Below are positions 36,363 through 45,504 of a stretch of 64,000 nt of DNA, piece by piece. The position numbers and the translations under genes are program-made. The notes under the pieces are model-generated. The model searched no databases, was not told the origin of the DNA, and worked only from the letters and a program-made list of their open reading frames with translations. The DNA is from Marinobacter salinisoli (GTDB taxonomy: Bacteria > Pseudomonadota > Gammaproteobacteria > Pseudomonadales > Oleiphilaceae). The stretch covers positions 2,356,001 through 2,420,000 of the forward strand of contig NZ_CP071247.1 in the NCBI RefSeq assembly GCF_017301335.1, written 5' to 3'. Positions within the stretch are counted from its first letter, which is position 1, and every line of letters begins with the position of its first letter.

Positions 36363-37283
36363 TTACATGCGTCCTATCAGAACGCCCAGCGTGTGACTCT
36401 GGCCCTCGCTCAGTACCCGGTAGTCGCCGCCGGCGTTGGCGGTTTCAACGCAAAGCATATTCTTCCAGGCGAGGTTCGGGAAATCCGACAGCCGGGCTGC
36501 TTTTTCCGCCCCGGGGTTCCAGACCACGGTGGAATCGCTGCCCACGGTTCTGAGCCGGCGGCTTCCACCCGGGGTCACAATTGTCAGGGGTTCTCCGCTT
36601 TCGTAGATCCTGTCGGTTTCGCCGTCAAAATAAACGGCACCTTCCTGATTCCGGTATTGCCAATGGTCAAGGGTGTCTATGTAGTCGCTGTTGCCGAGGC
36701 CCAAAATACGCGTTCGGGTGATGTCCGATGTGGGGAAATAGGAGTGCAAGGCCTGGCTGAACGCCAGCGGATCCGGGCTGAGATTGGTGGTAGTCAAGGC
36801 AATTTGACAGCCGCGCACGGAAAAGTTGAAGGTGATTAACGCTATGGCGTGACCACTCCATTGGTCGGAAAAATCCTCAGTGGCATCCAGCGACAAGCTG
36901 ATCTCCACTTCGTGAGCGTTTTCCCGAACATCTTCCAGCTTCCACAGCGCGGTACGCGCGAAGCCATGGGCTTTATCGGAAAGAATGCGCTTGCGTACTT
37001 CCGGCGCGTTGCGTTTCGGGTCGCCAAACCATGGCCAGCATACAGGGATCCCTCCCCGGATGGCTCTCTCGGATTCAAAGCGCGCCGCATTGCTCAGCCA
37101 GAGCCAGCCCTTCTCATCCTGAGGGGTGAACTGAGTGAGGTGGGCACCCTGAAGGCAGATTACTGCCTTAAAGAGAGGATGATGAACCTTCAGGGCTTCC
37201 AGTTGCCCGATTGTGCTCCATCTCGTGAAGGACCATTGGCCCGGCGACAGCGAGAGGGGAGGCCGGTTACTGCTCTCAGACAT
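36363..37283 (-). CDS. D-hexose-6-phosphate mutarotase / aldose 1-epimerase-like protein (YeaD family)
   Basis: 306 residues with a galactose-mutarotase-like beta-sandwich: LKVHHPLFKAVICLQGAHLTQF at the start, GGIPVCWPWFGDPKRN (the family's R-G-G-I-P-x-x-W-P-W-F-G pattern), HGFARTALW (His near the active site) and TVVWNPGAEKAARLSDF near the end. Members convert anomers of glucose-6-phosphate-type sugars. It is the first gene of the minus-strand run that leads through acyltransferase, epimerase and prsK, so the promoter for that run probably lies in the 112-base gap before it, which it shares with the divergent oxygenase gene. Confidence 0.85.
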   Translation of the reverse strand: MSESSNRPPLSLSPGQWSFTRWSTIGQLEALKVHHPLFKAVICLQGAHLTQFTPQDEKGWLWLSNAARFESERAIRGGIPVCWPWFGDPKRNAPEVRKRILSDKAHGFARTALWKLEDVRENAHEVEISLSLDATEDFSDQWSGHAIALITFNFSVRGCQIALTTTNLSPDPLAFSQALHSYFPTSDITRTRILGLGNSDYIDTLDHWQYRNQEGAVYFDGETDRIYESGEPLTIVTPGGSRRLRTVGSDSTVVWNPGAEKAARLSDFPNLAWKNMLCVETANAGGDYRVLSEGQSHTLGVLIGRM

Positions 37284-37395
37284 GCTTTTTCGGTCTGCAA
37301 AAGTTAAGCGTACATGCGTACAAAGAGAGTAAATTAAATCTCACGCTGCCGCGAGAACTATGCCTAAAATAAGACAATATTTTTTGGAGTGCCCG

Positions 37396-38142
37396 ATGGC
37401 TGGGGAAATTGTGACGGCGATTGACGCCGGTCTGGACAAGGCGGAAGCGTGCGTGATTGAGCAAGCGATTGGCGCCAGATTTGCTGGTCTTGATGCTGTC
37501 TCAGATCCCGAGCCGCAAGTTGATTGCTGGTTGGACAGCTTGGCGGATGCGTTGGCAGAGCACGGTTGGACGACGTTGGACGTCAGCGATCGCCTCGGTA
37601 GGCCGCTGCTGCATGCCCTTGCGTCTGAAGTGGAGGCGCTGGAGCGCGCGGATGCTCTCAAGAAGGCGGGTGTGGGGCGCGGGGCTGACCATGTTCAGGA
37701 TCGCTCCATTCGCCGGGATAAAATTGCCTGGCTTCAGGGCATTACCGAGCCTCAGAAAGCACTGTTCGAGCACTTTGACGCCATCCGCGCTGGCTTGAAT
37801 CGGCGTTTATTCCTTGGCCTGAAGCGATTTGAAACCCATTACGCGACCTTTCGCTCCGGAGACTTTTACCGTAGGCATCTGGACAGTTTCCAGGGGCGCT
37901 CTTCGCGGGTGGTGAGCCTCGTGCTGTACCTGAATGATAACTGGCGCCCGGAGGATGGTGGCGAACTTCGCATCTTTAACCGCGAAAGCGAGCGTGAAGT
38001 ATGCGGGTTGGTGTTGCCGGAGATGGGGCGTGTGGCGGTTTTCCTGAGTGAAGAAGTTCCCCACGAGGTCCTGCCTGCCAATCGGACCCGGTACAGTCTG
38101 GCGTGCTGGTTCAGGCAAGACGAGGTGCCATTGCCGCTCTGA
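37396..38142 (+). CDS. 2OG-Fe(II) oxygenase (prolyl 4-hydroxylase-like)
   Basis: 248 residues from ATG 37396, chosen because TTGGAG lies six bases before it; the frame extends to 37360 without a ribosome site. The C-terminal double-stranded helix has YRRHLDSFQG (His and Asp iron ligands), then VVSLVLYLNDNW and GGELRIF, then HEVLPANRTRYSLACWFR (second His and the Arg that binds 2-oxoglutarate). This is the P4Hc/SM-20 pattern. Bacterial members hydroxylate proteins such as EF-Tu. It is a single gene immediately upstream of the 4.5S RNA gene and diverges from the mutarotase gene. Confidence 0.87.
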   Translation: MAGEIVTAIDAGLDKAEACVIEQAIGARFAGLDAVSDPEPQVDCWLDSLADALAEHGWTTLDVSDRLGRPLLHALASEVEALERADALKKAGVGRGADHVQDRSIRRDKIAWLQGITEPQKALFEHFDAIRAGLNRRLFLGLKRFETHYATFRSGDFYRRHLDSFQGRSSRVVSLVLYLNDNWRPEDGGELRIFNRESEREVCGLVLPEMGRVAVFLSEEVPHEVLPANRTRYSLACWFRQDEVPLPL

Positions 38143-38177
38143 TTGACGTGCTTTTTGGTCTGTTAGATGAAATGTCG

Positions 38178-38206
38178 TTGTAGTCGGCAAACCCATTTGC
38201 TAATAT
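38178..38206 (+). promoter_or_regulatory. Candidate sigma-70 promoter for 4.5S RNA
   Basis: TTGTAG (38178-38183) and TAATAT (38201-38206) are separated by 17 bases. The predicted start near 38213 would leave a leader of about 32 nt before the mature 4.5S RNA. This agrees with the RNase P-processed leader of the E. coli transcript. The boxes match consensus at 3 and 4 of 6 positions, so this is a moderate call. Confidence 0.5.
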
Positions 38207-38244
38207 GCGCGCCGTTTTCGGGGTTCAGACCCGAAGCGCGTTAT

Positions 38245-38355
38245 GGTGGCCCCATTGGTGCCTCCGCAACATGAAACCGTGAACCCGGTCAGGCCCGGAA
38301 GGGAGCAGCCGCAGCGGTGGAATTGTGTGCCGGAGTGTCGCTGGTGGGGTCACCC
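38245..38355 (+). ncRNA. ffs: 4.5S signal recognition particle RNA (bacterial small type)
   Basis: The 5' strand GGTGGCCCCA pairs with TGGGGTCACC at the 3' end (one wobble), closing a long hairpin of about 111 nt. The apical domain contains GGTCAGGCCCGGAAGGGAGC followed by AGCCGCAGCGG, which is the universally conserved SRP symmetric and asymmetric loops with the GGAA tetraloop that bind Ffh. Size and structure match E. coli 4.5S RNA, and the position just before dnaX fits a gammaproteobacterium. Ends are placed from the terminal helix and may be off by a few bases. Confidence 0.95.
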
Positions 38356-38504
38356 CCAGATTCCCCTCTTTTTGTCTTCTTTCCAACGACTTTATCAATG
38401 CTTCTGGGTGCCTTGGCCCGACGGTGACATGCGCTGAGCTTGCTTCTTATCGAGGCCGGTCCGTGCTATGGTTAAGCCCCGTTTTTCACTGCAGTTTACG
38501 GATC

Positions 38505-40430
38505 ATGAGCTATCAGGTACTTGCCCGAAAATGGCGCCCTCGCACCTTCCAGGACATGGTGGGCCAGGAACACGTGCTCCAGGCACTTATTCATGCACTG
38601 GAAAGTCAGCGATTGCACCATGCCTATCTGTTTACCGGCACCCGCGGCGTCGGTAAGACCACCATCGGAAGGCTTCTGGCCCGATGCCTGAACTGTGAAA
38701 CCGGCATCACCGCAACGCCCTGTGGTGAATGTTCCAGCTGCATCGAGATTCAGGACGGTCGATTTGTCGATCTGATTGAGATCGATGCCGCATCCCGCAC
38801 CGGTGTTGACGACATGCGGGAATTGACCGACAACGTTCAGTACGCTCCGACTCGCGGACGTTACAAGGTGTACCTCATTGATGAGGTACACATGCTGACC
38901 AACCAGTCCTTTAACGCGTTTCTGAAAACGCTTGAGGAGCCGCCGGAACACGTCAAGTTCCTGCTCGCCACTACCGATCCCCAGAAGCTGCCGGTTACGG
39001 TTCTGTCCCGTTGTCTCCAGTTCAATCTGAAGCGAATGACCCCGGAGCATATCGTCGGGCATCTTCAGCACGTTCTGACCGAAGAGCAGATCCCATTCGA
39101 GGAGCCGGCACTCTGGCTGCTGGCCCGCGCGGCTGATGGCAGTATGCGTGACGCGCTGAGCCTTACCGATCAGGCGATCGCCTTTGGCAACCAGAATCTG
39201 GCAGCGAGTGATGTCAGCAACATGTTGGGCACCATCGATCAACGCGACATTGAGCGTTTGGTCGACGCACTGGTTCAGCGCGACGGGCCGGGACTGCTCA
39301 CTGAAATTAATAGAATTTCCGATTTTGCTCCGGATTACAGCGTGATTCTCGCGGATCTGCTGTCACTGTTCCACCGGGTGACCACGGAGCAGGTGGTGCC
39401 CGGAACCGCAGACAATGCGCTGGGAGACGCTCGGCAAGTTCAGACTCTGGCCCGCAAACTGAGCGCCGAAGATGCCCAGCTGTTTTATCAGGTGGCGCTC
39501 ACCGGAAGAAAGGATTTGTCGATCACACCCGATGCGCGGATGGGCTTCGAAATGACCTTGCTTCGGATGCTTGCGTTTCGGCCGGGCGCCGAACGGCGTG
39601 AGCCTCCGAAACTGAGTTCGACTACCCCGGCGGCCAACCCGGAGACCAAAGATGAGCCTGACCCTGCCAGCATCGAGCCAGCCTCGTCGGTGGATGTTGG
39701 GGCAGAGCCCCCTCAGATAGAGACAGAAAGCCCAGTCTCAAACGCGAACGATGGGGCTGAGACAACCGGTTCAAATACGTCGGCTGCACCGGATGCAACG
39801 GTTGAGGAAATGCCGCAGGAATCCGCGCCTGAGGAAAGTCCCGTGTCGGCCGAGTCTGATCCGGTCGAGTCCTTGCCCGCGGAGCAGGCCAGTGACGATG
39901 CCTGGCTCGCAAGCCTGGACGCGCAAGCGGATGCCGACCCGGTCGAGGAGGATTACGCTGAGGCGGTTGCAGAGCCGGCTCCTGAACCGGCCGTCGAAAA
40001 GGTCGACGACCTTGGCTCAATGGCGGTTGAGCCTGAGCGCCCAAACGATGGTGAGTTCGTCTGGGAGCGTGACTTCCGCTCGCTCGGCATTGTTGGCATG
40101 CCCGGGAATCTCGCCAGCCAGTCCGCGTTGACCTGGCAGAACCAGACCGCCGTATTGATCATTGATGAAGGGCATTTCCGGTTGCTCAATGAACGCCATG
40201 AAGAAAAGATCCTGGCGGGCTTGAGAAATCGCTTTGGAGATGCCATTCAGTTGCAGGTAGAGGTCGGTAAAACCGGCGTTCATACGCCTGCCGCCTACGA
40301 GGAACGCCAGCGCATCGCACGCCAGCAGGCTGCGGAACAGGCGATACGCCAGGATCCGGCAGTGCAGGCCATTGTTGAACGATTTGAAGGGCGGGTAGTC
40401 GAAGAAACCATCCGGCCTACAGAGAGCTAA
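38505..40430 (+). CDS. dnaX: DNA polymerase III subunit tau (DnaX)
   Basis: 641 residues from ATG 38505 (MSYQVLARKWRPRTFQDMVG), the family start; the open frame upstream runs through the 4.5S RNA gene and is not coding. The clamp-loader AAA+ domain has Walker A GTRGVGKTTIGR, the zinc Cys set CLNCETGITATPCGECSSC, Walker B VYLIDEVHML and sensor ATTDPQKLPVTVLSRC. A long acidic Pro/Glu linker (about 430-540) precedes the tau C-terminal domain that binds DnaB and the alpha subunit. I see no A-AAA-AAG slip site near the linker, so the gamma-type short product of E. coli may not be made by that mechanism. ybaB follows after 14 bases. Confidence 0.97.
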   Translation: MSYQVLARKWRPRTFQDMVGQEHVLQALIHALESQRLHHAYLFTGTRGVGKTTIGRLLARCLNCETGITATPCGECSSCIEIQDGRFVDLIEIDAASRTGVDDMRELTDNVQYAPTRGRYKVYLIDEVHMLTNQSFNAFLKTLEEPPEHVKFLLATTDPQKLPVTVLSRCLQFNLKRMTPEHIVGHLQHVLTEEQIPFEEPALWLLARAADGSMRDALSLTDQAIAFGNQNLAASDVSNMLGTIDQRDIERLVDALVQRDGPGLLTEINRISDFAPDYSVILADLLSLFHRVTTEQVVPGTADNALGDARQVQTLARKLSAEDAQLFYQVALTGRKDLSITPDARMGFEMTLLRMLAFRPGAERREPPKLSSTTPAANPETKDEPDPASIEPASSVDVGAEPPQIETESPVSNANDGAETTGSNTSAAPDATVEEMPQESAPEESPVSAESDPVESLPAEQASDDAWLASLDAQADADPVEEDYAEAVAEPAPEPAVEKVDDLGSMAVEPERPNDGEFVWERDFRSLGIVGMPGNLASQSALTWQNQTAVLIIDEGHFRLLNERHEEKILAGLRNRFGDAIQLQVEVGKTGVHTPAAYEERQRIARQQAAEQAIRQDPAVQAIVERFEGRVVEETIRPTES

Positions 40431-40444
40431 GCAGGAGATAGGGC

Positions 40445-40768
40445 ATGATGAACAACATGGGCGATTTGATGAAAAAGGCCCAGAAGATGCAGGAAGAGAT
40501 GCAGAAAGCCCAGGAAGAAATCGCCAAGGCCGAAGTGACCGGTGAGGCCGGCGCGGGGTTGGTTAAGGTAACCATGAACGGGCGTCACGATGTGCGTAAG
40601 GTCGACATCGATTCATCGTTGCTGAGCGAAGACAAGGAAATCCTGGAAGATCTGCTGGCTGCAGCGGTGAATGATGCTGTGCGCCGGGTTGAAGCCAACC
40701 AGAAGGATAAAATGGCCGGAATGATGTCCGGAATGGGCATGCCTCCCGGCTTCAAAATGCCGTTTTGA
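40445..40768 (+). CDS. ybaB: Nucleoid-associated protein YbaB/EbfC
   Basis: 107 residues, the normal size. The N-terminal coiled helix [21 protein letters not shown] and the central [19 protein letters not shown] strand segment are diagnostic. It is a small dimeric DNA-binding protein. The order dnaX-ybaB-recR is conserved across gammaproteobacteria. Two ATGs stand together at 40445 and 40448; GCAGGAG upstream supports either. Confidence 0.96.
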   Translation: MMNNMGDLMKKAQKMQEEMQKAQEEIAKAEVTGEAGAGLVKVTMNGRHDVRKVDIDSSLLSEDKEILEDLLAAAVNDAVRRVEANQKDKMAGMMSGMGMPPGFKMPF

Positions 40769-40809
40769 CGGTTTGGTCTGTGCTCAATCAAGAAGTTTGA
40801 GGAACATTC

Positions 40810-41412
40810 ATGGCGTTCAGCCCACTGGTTGATGAACTTGTCGAATCGCTTCGGTGTTTGCCGGGCGTTGGTCAGAAAACTGCGCAACGAATGGCCTTCC
40901 ACCTTTTGGAGCGGGGCCGGTCAGGGGGTGTTCGGCTGGCTGGTGCCCTTGGCAATGCGATGGACGGCGTGCGCCGCTGCGAAAGTTGCCAGAACTTTTC
41001 CGATACCGAAACCTGTGGCATCTGCGAAAATCCGGGGCGCAACAATGGCACGCTCTGTGTCGTTGAGAGTCCGTCCGATTTGCTGGCGATCGAACAGTCC
41101 GGCGATTATCGCGGAGGCTACTTCGTCCTGATGGGTCACCTTTCGCCGATTGACGGTGTTGGTCCCGAGGAAATCGGTGTCGAGCGCCTGATCAATCGAG
41201 TGGTTCATCAGGGCGTCAGTGAAGTCATCCTGGCGACCAATCCAACCGTTGAAGGTGAGGCCACAGCCCATTACATTGCGGATCGGCTGGACGGCAAGGA
41301 CGTCCTGATCACCCGCCTTGCCCATGGTATACCGGTCGGGGGTGAGCTGGGCTACGTAGACGGATTCACCCTTACCCACGCCTTCCGGGGCCGTAAACCA
41401 CTCTCTGAATAG
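40810..41412 (+). CDS. recR: Recombination mediator protein RecR
   Basis: 200 residues, full length. It has the helix-hairpin-helix [20 protein letters not shown], a four-Cys zinc finger ([16 protein letters not shown]), a Toprim domain ([17 protein letters not shown]) and the GVGPEEIG Walker B-like segment. RecR works with RecO and RecF to load RecA on gapped DNA. It is co-directional with dnaX and ybaB; the gap to rnd is 14 bases. Confidence 0.97.
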   Translation: MAFSPLVDELVESLRCLPGVGQKTAQRMAFHLLERGRSGGVRLAGALGNAMDGVRRCESCQNFSDTETCGICENPGRNNGTLCVVESPSDLLAIEQSGDYRGGYFVLMGHLSPIDGVGPEEIGVERLINRVVHQGVSEVILATNPTVEGEATAHYIADRLDGKDVLITRLAHGIPVGGELGYVDGFTLTHAFRGRKPLSE

Positions 41413-41426
41413 CCTCAGGAATTACT

Positions 41427-42578
41427 ATGGTGTCCACCACTGCGGCCGTTGACCTGCCTCCGGCCCCCGAGAGCATTCTTTGGCTGACCTCCGCCGAGCA
41501 ACTGGATCAATGGCTCGAGCGGGTGTCCGGCCAACCCCTGGCACTCGATACGGAGTTTGAGCGGGTTAACACCTTTTACCCCGTGCCTGGACTTGTCCAG
41601 CTCGGTGCAGGCTCGGATTTTTATCTCGTGGACCCGGAAGTGGCGGAGAACTCGGCACGCTTCCGTGACGTGCTTGCCGATCCCGCAGTGCCCAAACTGC
41701 TCTACGCCATGAGCGAAGATCTGGAGTTGTTTCGTCATTGGCTTGGCGTGGAGCCGCGTGGTGTCATCGATTTGCAGATTGGTGCGGCCATGGCTGGTGA
41801 GGGGTTCTCTGTGGGCTATGCCCGGTTAGTTGAGGCGTTGTTTGGAGAGACGCTGGATAAATCGGCAACACGTTCGGACTGGCTCAAACGCCCGTTGTCC
41901 GAGGCCCAGCAGCGTTATGCCATTGAAGACATCCGCTTCCTTGAGCCGTTGCATCGATGGGTGGTCGGTCACCTGCAGCAGAGGGGTTTGGAACAGGCAT
42001 TGAAGGAGGAATCCTCGCGTTTTGCCGAGGAGCAGTCGCTCCTGGACAATCCGGCCCGGCACTATCTGAAGCTGCGCGCCGGCTGGACGCTTAATCTGTC
42101 GCAGCAGCTTGTGCTCAGGGATCTGGTCCTGTGGCGGGAGGCACAGTGTCAGAAACTGGATCGACCTCGAAACCGGGTGCTGGCGGACTCGGTGCTGATC
42201 ACGATTGCCGAGCAAATGCCGACGAACCAGCGGGCGCTCTCAAGCATCGAGGGGTTACCGGCGGTGGTGGTGCGAAAATACGGGGACATTTTCCTGGAGC
42301 TGGTGAATCAGGACCGGGATGTGGCAATGGAGCCGGGCTTTGAACGTATCGCTCCGCCACTCACACGGGAACAGCAGGGATTGTTCAAGAAAGTTAAACA
42401 ACATTTCAAAAAGTCGGCAGAAAATGCGGATGTTCCGATCGAACTCCTGGCGCCCAGAAAACGGCTGGAAAAAGTGATACAGGACGGGACCATCGCAAAG
42501 CAGGACTTTTTCCAGGGCTGGCGCGCAGAGATCCTGGCGCCGCTCCGGGGAGATATCGAGGAATTACTAAGATCATGA
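41427..42578 (+). CDS. rnd: Ribonuclease D
   Basis: 383 residues. The DEDDy exonuclease domain shows LALDTEFERVNTFYPVPGLVQL (Exo I), KLLYAMSEDLELF (Exo II) and QRYAIEDIRFL (Exo III with Tyr and Asp). HRDC-type helical domains follow (VLRDLVLWREAQCQKLDRPRNRVLADSVL). It trims 3' ends of tRNA and other stable RNAs. The stop overlaps the start of ycgL by four bases. Confidence 0.95.
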   Translation: MVSTTAAVDLPPAPESILWLTSAEQLDQWLERVSGQPLALDTEFERVNTFYPVPGLVQLGAGSDFYLVDPEVAENSARFRDVLADPAVPKLLYAMSEDLELFRHWLGVEPRGVIDLQIGAAMAGEGFSVGYARLVEALFGETLDKSATRSDWLKRPLSEAQQRYAIEDIRFLEPLHRWVVGHLQQRGLEQALKEESSRFAEEQSLLDNPARHYLKLRAGWTLNLSQQLVLRDLVLWREAQCQKLDRPRNRVLADSVLITIAEQMPTNQRALSSIEGLPAVVVRKYGDIFLELVNQDRDVAMEPGFERIAPPLTREQQGLFKKVKQHFKKSAENADVPIELLAPRKRLEKVIQDGTIAKQDFFQGWRAEILAPLRGDIEELLRS

Positions 42579-42868
42579 CCGACAAAGCATTCGTGTCTGT
42601 TTTCCGAAGCAGCAAAAAAGACGACACCTACCTGTTCGTGCGCCGCGGACAGGAGTGGGCAGAATTGCCGGACGCACTGAAAGAGATTTTCGGTAACCCC
42701 GTGCATTCCATGGACCTGGTACTCACACCGGATCGCAAACTGGCCCGCACCACCGGCAAGCAGGTGCTTGAAGCGCTGGACGACCGAGGTTTTTTCCTCC
42801 AGATGCCGGAAGAGCAGGAGGGCTACGTGATGGAATTCCGTAAAAAGCTGGAGCGTGATCGGCCATGA
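42575..42868 (+). CDS. ycgL: YcgL domain protein
   Basis: 97 residues starting FVSVFRSSKKDDTYLFV and containing the FGNPVHSMDLVLTPDRKLAR segment typical of the YcgL family, small cytosolic proteins found beside rnd in many gammaproteobacteria. It overlaps rnd and ycgN by four bases each. A role in RNA metabolism is likely from this conserved coupling, but the sequence itself shows no active site. Confidence 0.93.
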   Translation: MTDKAFVSVFRSSKKDDTYLFVRRGQEWAELPDALKEIFGNPVHSMDLVLTPDRKLARTTGKQVLEALDDRGFFLQMPEEQEGYVMEFRKKLERDRP

Positions 42869-43311
42869 TCGCGCAAATCCCCTTCTGGCAGAGGAAACGT
42901 CTGGACGAGATGACGCCTGCCGAATGGGAATCCTTATGCGACGGCTGCGGCAAGTGCTGTCTCCTGAAGCTTGAGGACGAAGAAACGGGCGAGGTTTATC
43001 ATACCGACATCGTGTGCAGGTACATGGATGAACAGAGTTGCCAATGCACCGTATACTCCGAGCGGTTGAAGAACGTACCCGGCTGCACGGTGCTGACGCC
43101 GGACACGATTGGTGACTATCAGTGGCTGCCGGTCACCTGTGCGTACCGGACCCTCGCCGAGGGGCGACCACTGGCGGACTGGCACCCGTTGCGAAGCGGC
43201 GACCCGGAATCGGTTCACAACGCCGGAGTGTCCGTCCGAGCGAAAGTCATACCCGATGACCAAGTGCCCGAAGACGACTGGGAAGAACACATAATTCACT
43301 GGATTCTCTAA
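42865..43311 (+). CDS. ycgN: YcgN family cysteine-cluster protein (UPF0260)
   Basis: 148 residues with a conserved set of cysteines (CDGCGKCCLLKL, then DIVCRYMDEQSCQCTVY, then VPGCTVL and VTCAYR). This is the CxxCxxCC-type pattern of UPF0260 proteins, proposed to bind zinc or iron-sulphur. It is coupled to ycgL. Function is not known. Confidence 0.93.
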   Translation: MIAQIPFWQRKRLDEMTPAEWESLCDGCGKCCLLKLEDEETGEVYHTDIVCRYMDEQSCQCTVYSERLKNVPGCTVLTPDTIGDYQWLPVTCAYRTLAEGRPLADWHPLRSGDPESVHNAGVSVRAKVIPDDQVPEDDWEEHIIHWIL

Positions 43312-43655
43312 TGATCGATACCGATGCGCAATTTGCCTATGGCATTTTTTGGACGGCGTATGCCGTCGCTTTCGTCATTTTCTTTTACATGATGAAGAGG
43401 CTGTTCCGGATTGTTCCGCTGTACGCTGTACAAACGTTGCTGTTGGCGGCTCTTGTGGCACTCCTCCTGACTCCGGTTGAGTCACAGGAGCTCGCCGGCT
43501 GGTGGATCCCGGCCTGGCTGTACGGTGGCTATGAAATGATTCTTGGTAACAGTGATGAGGCGGGTCGGGCACTGTTTAACCTGTCCATTGCCGGCTTGAT
43601 CATGGCGCTGATCTGGATCCTCGACCTGGTTCGCTACCGGCTGACCAGCCGCTGA
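43311..43655 (+). CDS. Small inner-membrane protein, function unknown
   Basis: 114 residues with three strongly hydrophobic segments: FGIFWTAYAVAFVIFFYMM-like near residues 7-25, VQTLLLAALVALLLTPV near 40-57 and LFNLSIAGLIMALIWIL near 85-102. It starts on the last base of the ycgN stop (TAATG), so it is translated with ycgN. I do not recognise a named family beyond what looks like a conserved membrane protein of Pseudomonas/Marinobacter relatives. Confidence 0.75.
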   Translation: MIDTDAQFAYGIFWTAYAVAFVIFFYMMKRLFRIVPLYAVQTLLLAALVALLLTPVESQELAGWWIPAWLYGGYEMILGNSDEAGRALFNLSIAGLIMALIWILDLVRYRLTSR

Positions 43656-43704
43656 TCGGCGAAACGCCGGGTTATTCCTGTCTACTGAGGACGCTGAAGC
43701 GACT

Positions 43705-45486
43705 ATGCGCCGATTCCTGATGCTTGCGTCATGCTGCCTGGCGCTGCTGCCGGTTTGGAGCCAGGCCCAGGAAGCGGCTGAGTTGGCGCTTCCTGGGCAG
43801 TCGGACGTCCGCATCGTGGTTGATATCTCCGGCTCCATGAAAGAGAACGACCCGGATAATCTGCGGCGTCCTGCGGTTCGCTTGCTGGCGAGAATGCTGC
43901 CAGATGGCGCTAGCGCAGGCCTCTGGACCTTTGGGCAGTATGTGAACATGCTGGTGCCGCATCGTGAGGTGACGGATCAGTGGCGTGAACAGATGGTGGC
44001 CCGTTCTGAGCAGATCAATTCCGTGGCTCTGCGCACCAATCTGGGCGAGGCCATCGACGTGGCCAGCGACGCTTACTACAGCGAGGGTACGCTGAAAAAC
44101 ACCCATTTCATTATATTGACTGACGGCAAAGTCGACGTCTCCGACACCCCTTCCGCCAATGCGGCAGAGGAAAAACGAATTCTCGAAACCCTCCTGCCGC
44201 GACTTGTTGAGCAGGGCGCCACTCTTTATCCGGTTGCGCTTTCCGAGCAGGCCGACACCGAATTCCTGGGCCAGCTTGCTGCGGATTCTGGCGGACACTT
44301 TCAGGTGGCTCAGAATGCAACTGAGCTGAATTTCGCCTTCCTGACCGCACTGAACGCCGCGGTTCCGCAAGAACAGATACCACTGAAAGGCAATGCCTTC
44401 ACCGTGGATCAGGGGGTTGAGGAGTTTACCGCTCTGGTGTTCTGGGGTGCCCAGGAGACCCGAGAAACCCGTACCCTGGAGCTGGTCCGCCCTGATGGGC
44501 AGACGTACACACTGGAACGTGCTGCAGGCAATATGCGCTGGGCCAGGGAAGCTGGCTACGATCTGATGACCGTGGCAGAACCGATGGCGGGTGAGTGGCG
44601 TATCAACGGCGAGCTGGGAAATGGTAGCCGCGTCACTGTCGTAAGCGATCTAAAGATGGTTGTGAGTCCGGTGCCGGCTCGCTTTTCGGCGGAGTCTCCC
44701 ATCAGTCTTAAGATTGCCTTCTTTGAAGAAGGCGAAAAGGTCACCAACCCTGAGTTTCTTCAGGTGTTGGACGTTCAGCTGAAAATCACGGCAGAGGACG
44801 GTCGCAGTGGGACCAAAACGCTTTCAGAAGGAGCTGTGCCCGAGGATGGGGTGTTTACTGACGAAATAGGCCAGCTTCCGGTGTCAGGCCAGTACCTTAT
44901 GGAGGTGCACGCGGACGGCAAAACGTTCGGCCGAAAATTCAGCGCTACCGCAGTCTTCGATGCAGCCGTTGATGGCGGAGCCGCCGAACAAGCCGGTCGC
45001 GCAGCCCCGGTAAAACAGGAAGAAGGTAACGCCATCGAGGAGATAGTTTCTGCCCCGAAAGAGCCTGAAGTCGCTCCCGCCCCGGTGATCGAAAACCCAA
45101 TCGATACCTCGATGGCTGAACAGCCACGGGTGGTCGACACAGCGCCGCTTGGAGAGATGTCGGCCTCAAATCAGAAGGCGGAACTAACCAGGCCAAACTG
45201 GTGGATTGCGGCCGGATTGGGCGGGCTGGCAGCACTGGTGGTCGGCTTGCTGGCGGTGAAAACTCACCGTTCGCGCAAAGCCGCGCTGGCCCGGGCGGCA
45301 GCGGAACGGGAGACCGTGGACGATCTGCAGTCGGGCTCGCCTGAACGTGATTCGAACCACGCTGAAGAGTCGTTCGGGATGGCGGATTTCGATCTGTCCG
45401 ACTTTGATGATTTCCCTGAACAAAACCGCACTTCAACCCCGACCGGCGATGTGACCGAAGAGCCCGCCGAGTCTGAGAAAAAGTAA
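43705..45486 (+). CDS. Exported von Willebrand factor A protein with C-terminal membrane anchor
   Basis: 593 residues. A signal peptide (MRRFLMLASCCLALLPVWSQAQ) is followed by a vWA domain (about 30-215) with an intact MIDAS: VVDISGSMKEN, LRTNLGEA and IILTDGKVD. A beta-rich region comes next (about 220-430), then a Pro/Glu-rich linker, one membrane helix (WWIAAGLGGLAALVVGLLAV, about 497-516) and an acidic cytosolic tail (FDLSDFDDFPEQ). This is a periplasmic ligand-binding protein anchored in the inner membrane. It opens a run with MoxR ATPase and a second vWA gene, a pairing in which MoxR is thought to remodel the vWA partners. The acidic tail may contact that cytosolic ATPase. Confidence 0.88.
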   Translation: MRRFLMLASCCLALLPVWSQAQEAAELALPGQSDVRIVVDISGSMKENDPDNLRRPAVRLLARMLPDGASAGLWTFGQYVNMLVPHREVTDQWREQMVARSEQINSVALRTNLGEAIDVASDAYYSEGTLKNTHFIILTDGKVDVSDTPSANAAEEKRILETLLPRLVEQGATLYPVALSEQADTEFLGQLAADSGGHFQVAQNATELNFAFLTALNAAVPQEQIPLKGNAFTVDQGVEEFTALVFWGAQETRETRTLELVRPDGQTYTLERAAGNMRWAREAGYDLMTVAEPMAGEWRINGELGNGSRVTVVSDLKMVVSPVPARFSAESPISLKIAFFEEGEKVTNPEFLQVLDVQLKITAEDGRSGTKTLSEGAVPEDGVFTDEIGQLPVSGQYLMEVHADGKTFGRKFSATAVFDAAVDGGAAEQAGRAAPVKQEEGNAIEEIVSAPKEPEVAPAPVIENPIDTSMAEQPRVVDTAPLGEMSASNQKAELTRPNWWIAAGLGGLAALVVGLLAVKTHRSRKAALARAAAERETVDDLQSGSPERDSNHAEESFGMADFDLSDFDDFPEQNRTSTPTGDVTEEPAESEKK

Positions 45487-45504
45487 CTGACAGGAACGTG
45501 AGAC

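Noticed and set aside
37310..37321. GTACATGCGTAC repeat in the mutarotase/oxygenase divergent promoter
   Set aside because: The arms are the self-palindromic tetramer GTAC, so the apparent inverted repeat carries little information. I do not list it as an operator.
38325..38504. N-terminal extension of DnaX starting at 38325
   Set aside because: The extension reads through the 4.5S RNA 3' end and has no similarity to DnaX. The family start MSYQVLARKWRP is at 38505.
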